This document shows, one piece after another, positions 7,668-13,952 of a DNA stretch of 25,063 nt. The position numbers were made by a program, and so were the translations under genes. The stretch covers positions 1 through 25,063 of the forward strand of contig JACRBK010000376.1 of assembly GCA_016234525.1 (NCBI GenBank), read 5' to 3'. Each line of letters begins with the position of its first letter. Position 1 is the stretch's first letter. The notes beneath the pieces were generated by a model that was given only the letters and a program-made list of their open reading frames with translations, had not been told where the DNA came from and ran no database searches. The DNA comes from Chloroflexota bacterium. GTDB taxonomy: Bacteria; Chloroflexota; Anaerolineae; Aggregatilineales; Aggregatilineaceae.

Positions 7668-8051
7668 ATGGCTGGCATTATTTTGACATTCCCTATTATG
7701 GCTGGCAAGGTGGAGGCCTGGCGACGATTTTGCCAGGAATTAGCCGGCTCACGAAAGCAAACCTACGAAGCATCTCGCCGACGGCTGGGCATCACCCGTG
7801 AACGGCTGACGTTGGTGGAAACCGCTTTTGGGTCGGCGGCAGTGACTACCCTTGAGGCTCCGAATGTGGACTGGGCACTGGGCCAAATTATCTCCTCGTC
7901 TCTTCCATTTGACCGCTGGTATCGCGAACAGGTGCGGGAACTGCACGGCATCAACCTTGCCGGGTATGAGCAGTTTCTGCAACATACACCGCTTCCCTCC
8001 AATCAAGAGTTGATCTTTGAGTGGACATTACTTTCTGGTGCTGACGAGTAA
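7668..8051 (+). CDS. Small DUF6176-like protein (ferredoxin-like/ABM-type fold suspected)
   Basis: The 127-residue protein begins MAGIILTFPIMAGKVEAWRR and continues FCQELAGSRKQTYEASRRRLGITRERLTL, a pattern I associate with small proteins of unknown function labelled DUF6176. It ends with a conserved PFDRWYREQVRELHGINL segment. The layout (beta strand, PGKVxxWR-type helix, second strand with VETAFGSAAVTTLEA) suggests an antibiotic-monooxygenase-like alpha/beta fold. GGAGG about 10 bases before the ATG supports the start. No catalytic residues can be named. Position in the operon suggests a stress-related role, by association only. Confidence 0.7.
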   Translation: MAGIILTFPIMAGKVEAWRRFCQELAGSRKQTYEASRRRLGITRERLTLVETAFGSAAVTTLEAPNVDWALGQIISSSLPFDRWYREQVRELHGINLAGYEQFLQHTPLPSNQELIFEWTLLSGADE

Positions 8052-8220
8052 ATCGCAGCGCAAAGAACACTACAATGAGAACCATAGCCTGAATGGAATC
8101 AGAGTGCTGTTGTCGGGAACTGTTGACTGGCTCTCGGAGAAAGCGACAAAAACGGGACGAGGATCGCTCTCGGACTTTACCCAGACCGTAGGCAAGGGTC
8201 TTAGGGGTATAGGCATGTGA
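8017..8220 (+). CDS. Doubtful small reading frame in the gap between DUF6176-like and SRPBCC genes
   Basis: A TTG-initiated frame of 67 codons overlaps the end of the previous gene and covers the 208-base gap before the SRPBCC gene. The second half (GTVDWLSEKATKTGRG then SLSDFTQTVGKGLRGIGM) has acceptable composition, and a GTG at 8101-8109 could also start it. There is no clear ribosome site and no recognised family. I list it only because the gap is otherwise empty; it may be a spurious frame or a decayed gene. Confidence 0.2.
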   Translation: MSGHYFLVLTSKSQRKEHYNENHSLNGIRVLLSGTVDWLSEKATKTGRGSLSDFTQTVGKGLRGIGM

Positions 8221-8259
8221 ATATGTGGTAGTTCTGCAAATAGATGAAGGGAACCTACA

Positions 8260-8739
8260 ATGACAACTTTTGAGAAATCGATCCAGATCGCGGCTACGCC
8301 AGAAAAAGTATGGACATGCCTGACCCATCCCAATTGGATACAAAAATGGTGGACGGCGCTGCGTGAATATCACTATGCCAGTGAACAACAGGCGGGTTTA
8401 GGAATGACATTTGTGGTAGAAGAGAAAATCGGGATGGGACCACACCTCAGGATCAAGTTTGAAGTTACCAGATGGATGAAACCGGATCAGATTATGTTCA
8501 AGATGGTATCGGGTACCGGGGCGGAAAGTTACGAAATCTCGTGGACATTAGAACCTGTCGAAGCCGGTACATTGTTTCACTACGTGGAGCATTTGACATT
8601 GTCCAATGGGTTTATGGATAAGGTCTGGGGCAAACTAGGGCGACGCTCTGGCATGGAACATATTGAAGGGTATCTGCGCAACCTGAAGGCAGTCGCCGAA
8701 TCACGGGCAGCAGAGGCAGCGCAACGCGAAGCCGTCTAA
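8260..8739 (+). CDS. SRPBCC family protein (START/Bet v1-like fold)
   Basis: The 159-residue protein opens with the family hallmark FEKSIQIAATPEKVWTCLT followed by HPNWIQKWW. The central VTRWMKPDQIMFKMVSG and the C-terminal helix with a conserved SGMEHIEGYLRNLKAV fit polyketide cyclase/dehydrase or CoxG-like SRPBCC proteins, which bind hydrophobic ligands in a deep pocket. Length is normal. A strong AAGGGA ribosome site precedes the ATG. The ligand is unknown. It is inside the stress operon, 145 bases before the first GlsB-type gene. Confidence 0.88.
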   Translation: MTTFEKSIQIAATPEKVWTCLTHPNWIQKWWTALREYHYASEQQAGLGMTFVVEEKIGMGPHLRIKFEVTRWMKPDQIMFKMVSGTGAESYEISWTLEPVEAGTLFHYVEHLTLSNGFMDKVWGKLGRRSGMEHIEGYLRNLKAVAESRAAEAAQREAV

Positions 8740-8837
8740 ACGTAGTGGCATAGTAGGTTACCAAGCTGAAAGCATAGTCGGCGAAGCGTTCCTGTTTCGC
8801 GCGACGGGCTAAACGATTCAACCATCATTCGTTTTAA

Positions 8838-8859
8838 CTGCGTTCGATATCGAGCGTAG
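8838..8859. promoter_or_regulatory. 22-bp near-perfect palindrome upstream of the first GlsB-type gene
   Basis: CTGCGTTCGATATCGAGCGTAG matches its own reverse complement except at two symmetric pairs, both of which would be G-U wobbles in RNA. It is centred about 36 bases before the ATG at 8885, a typical operator position. It may mark an internal promoter or regulator site in the operon. Confidence 0.35.
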
Positions 8860-8884
8860 TAAGCAACGGGAGGAAGTACAGAAC

Positions 8885-9160
8885 ATGGACCAAATGGGAT
8901 TTTTTGCCTGGATAATTATCGGAGCGGTGGCCGGATGGCTCGCCAGCAAAGTGATGAAGACTAATCGCCAGCAAGGGCTGCTCATGGACATCGTGGTGGG
9001 CGTTCTCGGTGCGTTTATCGGTGGCTTCTTGTTTAACCAGTTCGGCGCAGCAGGCGCGACGGGCTTCAATATTTGGAGCCTCTTCGTCGCTTTTACTGGG
9101 GCGGTGGTGCTGTTGGCGGGGATCCGCTTGATGACCGGACGCCGGAAGCTTTTTGCCTAA
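8885..9160 (+). CDS. GlsB/YeaQ/YmgE family stress response membrane protein
   Basis: A 91-residue protein with three hydrophobic helices: WIIIGAVAGWLASKVM, then DIVVGVLGAFIGGFLF, then SLFVAFTGAVVLLAGIRLM. The glycine-rich GxxxGWLAS and GxxGAxxGGFLF patterns are diagnostic of the transglycosylase-associated (YeaQ/GlsB) family. Despite that name, no enzymatic activity is established; members are induced by envelope, acid or osmotic stress. GGAGG lies about 11 bases before the ATG. It is followed after 84 bases by a paralogue. Confidence 0.92.
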   Translation: MDQMGFFAWIIIGAVAGWLASKVMKTNRQQGLLMDIVVGVLGAFIGGFLFNQFGAAGATGFNIWSLFVAFTGAVVLLAGIRLMTGRRKLFA

Positions 9161-9189
9161 GAAAAAAGCGTAGTGTCAGACTGCGGTAG

Positions 9190-9217
9190 GGATACGGGCG
9201 TATCATCGCTCGTATCC
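9190..9217 (+). repeat. Intercistronic hairpin between the two GlsB-type genes
   Basis: GGATACGGGCG pairs with CGCTCGTATCC over 11 positions (10 Watson-Crick and one G-U) around a 6-base TATCAT loop. No T-run follows, so it is probably an mRNA-stability or processing hairpin and not a terminator. It sits 27 bases before the second gene's ATG. Confidence 0.5.
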
Positions 9218-9244
9218 TGTAGTGCACAAAATAAGGAGAGCAGA

Positions 9245-9562
9245 ATGAACGAATCAGTAACACTTCACTTTGTACCTGAACAAGTCATTGCATGGGTGAT
9301 CGTGGGTTTGATTGCCGGGCTATTCGCTGGTTTTCTGATTCGCGGGCGGCGTTTCGGATTTATTTCGAGTGTCGTGGTCGGTTTGTTGGGTGCCCTGTTG
9401 GGTGGTTTTCTGTTTTCGGTGCTGGAACTCAAGGTGCCCTCAGAGTTTGACGGTGGCGTTACGCTGGCCTGGGCGGATATGTTGGTCGCGTTTATCGGTG
9501 CCGTGATCATCCTAATACTCTTTGGCGGATTTTATCGCTCCCGTCGCCGATCACTTGCCTAA
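9245..9562 (+). CDS. GlsB/YeaQ family stress response membrane protein, second copy
   Basis: A 105-residue paralogue of the preceding gene with the same three-helix plan: VIAWVIVGLIAGLFAGFLI, SVVVGLLGALLGGFLFSVL and DMLVAFIGAVIILILF. It differs by a longer acidic loop between helices 2 and 3 (ELKVPSEFDGGVTLAWA). I start it at the ATG at 9245 because AAGGAG lies 6 bases upstream. An earlier in-frame start at 9173 would translate through the intercistronic hairpin and add an unrelated N-terminus. The tandem arrangement suggests duplication and specialisation within the stress operon. Confidence 0.88.
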   Translation: MNESVTLHFVPEQVIAWVIVGLIAGLFAGFLIRGRRFGFISSVVVGLLGALLGGFLFSVLELKVPSEFDGGVTLAWADMLVAFIGAVIILILFGGFYRSRRRSLA

Positions 9563-9620
9563 GTTTCGTCGCCCGTGTGTGAAATGGGGGCATTAACCTA
9601 TGCGCCTGGAAGGGTGAAAC

Positions 9621-10652
9621 ATGATACGCTCGTTGGTCATTGCTCCAAACCCTGTTTCCTCAGCCGATATGACTGAAGAAACCGCTTCAGATAGTCCGGT
9701 TGTCCTGCGTCGTAACCTTACGCAGGACAATCTGGAAACGTGCCTTGCCGAAGGCTGCAAAATGTGGATTGACATCGTCACGCCTGAAGTGAAGGAAATT
9801 CGCTGGCTTGAGGGTTTTCTGCAACTGTCACCCAATGTGGTCGAAGATTTATTGCGGGAAGATCGCAGTCCAACCCTGCTGATATACCCTCGATACCTTT
9901 TCCTGTCACTCTTCCAACCTTATGTGCCGCACAATGGAAACGGGATTATCGGCAGAGAAATCCACTGCATTATTGGTGAGCTTTTTTTTGTCACGGTGCG
10001 ACAGGCGGATACCTCTGCCCTGGAAGCAGCTTATGAACGGGTTGCTCACAATCCCGATTCCTGTTCTCGTGGCGTGGCTTATTTTCTTTATCTCACTGCG
10101 CAGCACGTGATTGACACTTATTATCCCCTGCTGGATCGCATCAGCAATCAGTTAAACGAATTAGAAGAAAAACTTTTGGATGACGGTGGGGACAAACAAG
10201 CCCAAAAGTCGGTGTATCGGATCAGACAACATCTCATTGGCCTCCGGCAAATGATCGCCCCACAGCGCGAAGTGCTCTCCAATCTCATGGGCGAACAGCG
10301 TGTCTCCACCGACGACGATATTCGAGATCTATTCCGTCATCTGTATGGGCGGTTGCTGGGCATTTATGATGTGATTGACTCGCAGCGTGACCTTACTAAC
10401 AATGTGCTAGACATTGTTGCTCATCAACAGTCGCGCAAGGTGGGGCAGGCGGTTAATCGCCTCACGATCCTTTCGATGGTGTTTCTGCCCTTTACATTTT
10501 TCGTGGGATTGTTTGATTCGAATTTTTTCAAAGTCAGTGAATCGGTAGTTTTACCCATTAACGGCCTGATCATTTCTATTTTAATTACACTGATGATGAT
10601 CTCGTCGATTGTAGTGATGCGCATCGTTTTTCAGCGGCGCGACTGGGTTTAA
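9621..10652 (+). CDS. CorA-like magnesium/divalent cation channel family protein lacking the GMN motif
   Basis: This 343-residue protein has the CorA plan: an alpha/beta cytoplasmic domain to about residue 170, a long helical stalk (YPLLDRISNQLNELEEKLL to QRDLTNNVLDIVAHQQS), and two C-terminal transmembrane helices. The first transmembrane helix (LTILSMVFLPFTFFVGLF) is clearly CorA. The universally conserved Gly-Met-Asn that forms the selectivity filter is replaced by Asp-Ser-Asn at 299-301 (bases 10515-10523). The short loop to helix 2 is also unusual (FFKVSESVVLPING). The C-terminus QRRDWV is normal for the family. Transport specificity is therefore open; it may move another ion or act as a sensor. 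AGGGTG precedes the ATG. Confidence 0.85.
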   Translation: MIRSLVIAPNPVSSADMTEETASDSPVVLRRNLTQDNLETCLAEGCKMWIDIVTPEVKEIRWLEGFLQLSPNVVEDLLREDRSPTLLIYPRYLFLSLFQPYVPHNGNGIIGREIHCIIGELFFVTVRQADTSALEAAYERVAHNPDSCSRGVAYFLYLTAQHVIDTYYPLLDRISNQLNELEEKLLDDGGDKQAQKSVYRIRQHLIGLRQMIAPQREVLSNLMGEQRVSTDDDIRDLFRHLYGRLLGIYDVIDSQRDLTNNVLDIVAHQQSRKVGQAVNRLTILSMVFLPFTFFVGLFDSNFFKVSESVVLPINGLIISILITLMMISSIVVMRIVFQRRDWV

Positions 10653-10721
10653 AAAGAGATTATGATCATCCGGCGTGCCGGGGGGAAACTTGACGCAGCA
10701 GTATCACAAGGAGGGGCAACT

Positions 10722-10967
10722 ATGTCGAAGATAAGAACGATCGTATCTGATGTACAGCTCGTATTGTTCATCATCGCGCTGATCGTGTTCACCATTTTTT
10801 TGGTACAAAACACCAGCACTATTCGGGTGAACTTCTTAACAATCGAGACGCAGATACCGACTGTCGTTCTGATCCTGGTCGCCACATTAGTCGGTTTTTT
10901 GGGAGGTTATCTCTTTGCTATCAGGTTCCGTCGGCGGCAAAAAAAAGATGCCCTGGCACGGGAATGA
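10722..10967 (+). CDS. LapA-like small membrane protein (DUF1049)
   Basis: An 81-residue protein with two membrane helices (VLFIIALIVFTIFLVQNT and TVVLILVATLVGFLGGYLF) and a basic RFRRRQKK tail. The FLVQNTSTIRVNF segment after helix 1 and the GxxxGxL pattern in helix 2 match LapA (lipopolysaccharide assembly protein A domain) proteins. In bacteria without LPS the family is of unknown role. I use the ATG at 10722, preceded by a perfect AAGGAGG; a longer in-frame start would absorb that ribosome site. Part of the stress operon. Confidence 0.78.
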   Translation: MSKIRTIVSDVQLVLFIIALIVFTIFLVQNTSTIRVNFLTIETQIPTVVLILVATLVGFLGGYLFAIRFRRRQKKDALARE

Positions 10968-11021
10968 TACCCATAGCTTGATCGAGTTGTCAGGCAAAAC
11001 TCATAGATAAAGGTGCAGTCA

Positions 11022-11420
11022 ATGAAAAAAGAAGTGGGATTATGGATTGACCACAGGCAGGCTGTTATTGTGACGTTCGTCGACCGGGTAGAAGAAATAA
11101 AACGAATCGTATCAGGGATTGAAAAATACGTCGCGCATCCGGGCATTACGCATAGAGCACATGATGATACCACTGAGGTCAGGCGAGATAGGCAAGACAG
11201 ACGTTTTGATGACTATCTCAGTAAATACTATGCCGAAGTGATTGCATGGATTCGTGATGCAGACTCCATTCTGATAATTGGCCCTGGTGAGGCGAAGGGT
11301 GAGCTTCAAAAACAACTTGAGGGCCAGGCACTCAATGACCGTATCGTGAGTGTTGAAACATCTGACCGCATGACAGAAGGACAGGTCGCGGCGAAAGTCC
11401 GCGAGTACTTTCAAGGATAG
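11022..11420 (+). CDS. Small eRF1/pelota-like protein
   Basis: The 132-residue protein starts MKKEVGLWIDHRQAVIVTFV and contains YYAEVIAWIRDADSILIIGP followed by GEAKGELQKQLEG. This resembles bacterial proteins described as translational-machinery or eRF1-domain-like, where a GPGEAKGEL motif follows a strand-helix pair as in archaeal Pelota/eRF1 central domains. It lacks the GGQ peptidyl-release motif and has no nuclease signature. The middle (residues about 45-65, RAHDDTTEVRRDRQDRRFDD) is charged and likely flexible. AAAGGTG sits 7 bases before the ATG. Function unknown; it could bind ribosomes under stress, which is inference. Confidence 0.6.
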   Translation: MKKEVGLWIDHRQAVIVTFVDRVEEIKRIVSGIEKYVAHPGITHRAHDDTTEVRRDRQDRRFDDYLSKYYAEVIAWIRDADSILIIGPGEAKGELQKQLEGQALNDRIVSVETSDRMTEGQVAAKVREYFQG

Positions 11421-11466
11421 ATGAGTGAAGCGCGGAACAACACACCGTTGAGTTCATGGAGAGGAA

Positions 11467-11682
11467 ATGACAATGGCTAAGAGTTGGGATGAGATCGCGA
11501 GTCGGTGGACACGTTTCAGTAGGGAAGTCAAGAAAAAATGGGGCGCGTTGACGGATGACGAAGTCATGCAGGTCAATGGCCGACGTGAAATCCTGGCGGG
11601 AAAGATCCAGGAGAGGTACGGCATAGCGGTAGAAGATGCCAACAAACAAATCGATGCGTGGGCCGCTAAGCTGAGAGGCTAG
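11467..11682 (+). CDS. CsbD family stress protein
   Basis: A 71-residue protein with the CsbD core: WDEIASRW, then VKKKWGALTDDEVMQVNGRR and EILAGKIQERYGIAVEDANK. CsbD-like proteins are small helical proteins strongly induced by general stress (sigmaB regulon in Bacillus; YjbJ in E. coli); their mechanism is unknown. A GGAGAGG ribosome site serves either of two in-frame ATGs, 11467 or 11473; the latter has the better spacing. It precedes groES by 57 bases. Confidence 0.9.
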   Translation: MTMAKSWDEIASRWTRFSREVKKKWGALTDDEVMQVNGRREILAGKIQERYGIAVEDANKQIDAWAAKLRG

Positions 11683-11739
11683 CGGTAGAATCCTTAGTTT
11701 TCTGTGATGCTTGGAAATATAGAGTGAGAGGTTAGAAAC

Positions 11740-12039
11740 ATGACGCTTAAACTCCGTCCGTTAGCGGATCGCGTGATTGTAGAGCCGGTTGAACGGGACG
11801 AAACATTTGCGGGCGGTGCATTGGTACTGCCCGAAACCGCCAAAGAAAAACCGCAGCAAGGTTTCATTCTGGCGGCAGGACCGGGCCGGTTGGATGAAGC
11901 CGGCGCTCGGATTGCGTTAGAGGTTCATGTGGGTGATCGGGTGCTTTATGCTAAATATTCGGGCACCGAGATCAAGATTGACGATAAGAAGGTTCTAATA
12001 TTCAGGGAAACCGATATTCTCGCCGTGGTCGAATCGTAA
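11740..12039 (+). CDS. groES: Co-chaperonin GroES
   Basis: This is a complete 99-residue Hsp10. It shows LKLRPLADRVIVEPVE at the start, the mobile-loop region DETFAGGALVLPETAKEKPQ that docks on GroEL, and GDRVLYAKYSGTEIKIDDKK plus ILAVVES at the end. It forms a heptameric lid on GroEL. AGAGG precedes the ATG. It sits directly upstream of groEL (23-base gap) and is itself part of the longer stress operon. No CIRCE (HrcA-binding) element is visible in the 57 bases upstream. Confidence 0.97.
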   Translation: MTLKLRPLADRVIVEPVERDETFAGGALVLPETAKEKPQQGFILAAGPGRLDEAGARIALEVHVGDRVLYAKYSGTEIKIDDKKVLIFRETDILAVVES

Positions 12040-12062
12040 CTGCATTTGAGGAGATAAAAACG

Positions 12063-13694
12063 ATGCCTAAGCAACTCGCTTTTGGCCAGGAAGCACGCGA
12101 TGGTTTGAAGGCTGGTATGGACATACTGGCCAAAGCGGTGATGACCACGCTCGGTCCGAAAGGCCGCAACGTTGGTCTCGATAAAAAATGGGGCGCGCCC
12201 ACCGTTACGCATGACGGTGTGTCAGTGGCAAAAGAAATCGAGCTTGAAGATATGTATGCCAATATGGGCGCGCAGTTGCTCAAAGAAGCCGCGACCAAAA
12301 CGAACGAAATCGCTGGTGATGGCACGACCACCGCGACCGCGCTGGCCTACTACATGGTCACCGAGGGGCTGCGTAACCTGGCTGCCGGGGCCAATCCGAT
12401 GCTGCTCAAGCACGGTATTGAAGCGGCAGCGGCTAAAGTATCGGCCAGGATCGCAGAGATGGCGATTGACATTAACACCAAGGAAGAAATTGCCTCGGTA
12501 GCCGCCATCAGTGCCCAGGATCAGGAAATCGGCGACCTGATCGCGGACGTGATGGACCGCGTTGGCAAAGACGGCGTAATCACCGTTGAAGAAAGCAAGG
12601 GACTCGAATTCGAAACCAATTACGTCGAGGGAATGCAATTTGATCGCGGTTATATTTCGCCGTATTTCATCAACCATCCTGAAACGCAGGAAGCGATCAT
12701 CGAAGACGCCTACATCTTGATCTATGACAAAAAAATCTCTTCCGCCAGCGACTTGGTTCCAACCCTCGAAAAGCTGCTACAACTGGGCAAGCGCGAATTG
12801 GTTGTCATCGCGGAAGATGTCGACAGTGAAGCGTTGGCGATGTTGGTACTCAACCATCTGCGTGGGACGCTGAACGTTGTGGCAATCAAAGCCCCTGGTT
12901 TCGGTGACCGGCGTAAAGCGATGCTGCACGACATTGCCTTACTGACCGGTGGCGAACTCATTACCGAGGAAATGGGCCGTAAGCTCGAAACCGTGCGCAT
13001 CGAAGACTTGGGTCGCGCGGGCAAGGTCGTCTGCAACAAGACCGATACGACGATCGTTAATGGGGCGGGCGACGAAAAAGCCATCCTGGGCCGCGTAGCA
13101 GAAATTAAAGTAGAGATCGAGAACTCAACCAGCGACTACGACAGCGAAAAACTGCAAGAACGTTTGGCGAAGCTGAGCGGCGGCGTAGCTGTTATCGGTG
13201 TGGGGGCAGCCACGGAAGTCGAACTGAAGGAAAAGAAGCATCGTGTCGAAGATGCCTTAAGCGCCACCCGTGCGGCAGTGGAAGAAGGAATCGTGCCTGG
13301 CGGGGGGGTAGCTCTGATCAATGCCCGGCATGTACTCGATGACCTGAAGCTAACTTATGACGACGAAAATACCGGGGTGAAGATCGTCTACAAGGCGCTG
13401 CAAATGCCCATGCGCGGGATTGTGCAGAATGCCGGGTTGGATGGTGGTGTGATCCAGCAGCAGATATTAGATGAGCAGACTAACAAGAAAAATACCAACA
13501 TCGGCTACGATGTCATGAGCGGCCTGTTCGTGGACATGATCAAAGCCGGTATCATCGATCCGGCTAAGGTCACCAAAGGCGCGCTGGCGAATGCGGCCAG
13601 CATCGCGGCCATGATCCTGACCACCGAAGCCCTTATTGCTGATATTCCTGATAAGAACGCCCCCGCCATGCCGGGTGGAATGCCAGACTACTAA
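12063..13694 (+). CDS. groEL: Chaperonin GroEL
   Basis: A full-length 543-residue Hsp60. The ATP-binding signature GDGTTTA begins at residue 85, with catalytic-type Asp at 51 and 86. The apical-domain segments VEGMQFDRGYISPYF and IKAPGFGDRRKAML are intact, as is EEGIVPGGGVAL in the equatorial domain. The C-terminus ends PGGMPDY and lacks the GGM repeat tail of many GroELs, which is known for secondary or specialised copies. GAGGAG precedes the ATG. Whether this is the only groEL of the organism cannot be told from the window, but its placement behind small stress genes suggests a stress-dedicated copy. Confidence 0.97.
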   Translation: MPKQLAFGQEARDGLKAGMDILAKAVMTTLGPKGRNVGLDKKWGAPTVTHDGVSVAKEIELEDMYANMGAQLLKEAATKTNEIAGDGTTTATALAYYMVTEGLRNLAAGANPMLLKHGIEAAAAKVSARIAEMAIDINTKEEIASVAAISAQDQEIGDLIADVMDRVGKDGVITVEESKGLEFETNYVEGMQFDRGYISPYFINHPETQEAIIEDAYILIYDKKISSASDLVPTLEKLLQLGKRELVVIAEDVDSEALAMLVLNHLRGTLNVVAIKAPGFGDRRKAMLHDIALLTGGELITEEMGRKLETVRIEDLGRAGKVVCNKTDTTIVNGAGDEKAILGRVAEIKVEIENSTSDYDSEKLQERLAKLSGGVAVIGVGAATEVELKEKKHRVEDALSATRAAVEEGIVPGGGVALINARHVLDDLKLTYDDENTGVKIVYKALQMPMRGIVQNAGLDGGVIQQQILDEQTNKKNTNIGYDVMSGLFVDMIKAGIIDPAKVTKGALANAASIAAMILTTEALIADIPDKNAPAMPGGMPDY

Positions 13695-13710
13695 ATCTAG
13701 TTGGTAGTTT
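13685..13710 (+). terminator. Possible hairpin at the groEL stop codon
   Basis: AGACTACTAA and TTGGTAGTTT can pair over 10 positions (two G-U) around the loop ATCTAG. It includes the stop codon, is AT-rich and has no good T-run after it, so termination would be weak. Confidence 0.3.
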
Positions 13711-13735
13711 GACTAAAACAAACAAATTTACGCAG

Positions 13736-13766
13736 AGGCACGAGGTTCAAGAGTAACTTTGTGCCT
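13736..13766. repeat. 12-bp stem hairpin after groEL, possible dispersed intergenic repeat
   Basis: AGGCACGAGGTT pairs with AACTTTGTGCCT (two G-U) around CAAGAGT. The flanking TTTACGCAGAGGCACGAGG wording resembles the CGCAGAGGCGCAGAG-type hairpin repeats seen scattered between genes in several phyla; that link is from memory. No T-run follows, so it may stabilise or delimit the chaperonin transcript. Confidence 0.45.
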
Positions 13767-13799
13767 ATCTGTTCCAGAAGTATTCCCCGTATCCAACAC

Positions 13800-13856
13800 A
13801 TTCCTTGTGACGTTTTTGAGACTCTATTTCGTTATACTGGCATATAAAGCTTAAAA
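13800..13856 (+). promoter_or_regulatory. 57-base upstream element, copy 2 (before the USP/glucan-synthase operon)
   Basis: The partner of 7254-7310, aligned without gaps. Its last base is 97 bases before the USP start codon, against 108 for copy 1. The dyad TTATA-N6-TATAA and the AAGCTTAAAA run are kept. Here there is no divergent gene, so the conservation must serve plus-strand expression. This makes it a good candidate for a shared stress promoter or activator site. Confidence 0.7.
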
Positions 13857-13952
13857 AATGTCCTTGAGCCGCCTGGCACGAATTTCCCACCGCAAGAGCC
13901 GAGCCTTCGAGGTTTCTGCTTTGGCATAACATCAGTTAAGGAAGTCATAAAA

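Noticed and set aside
9173..9244. Longer start for the second GlsB-type gene
   Set aside because: The extra residues match no family member and would be translated through the hairpin; the ATG at 9245 has AAGGAG at ideal spacing.
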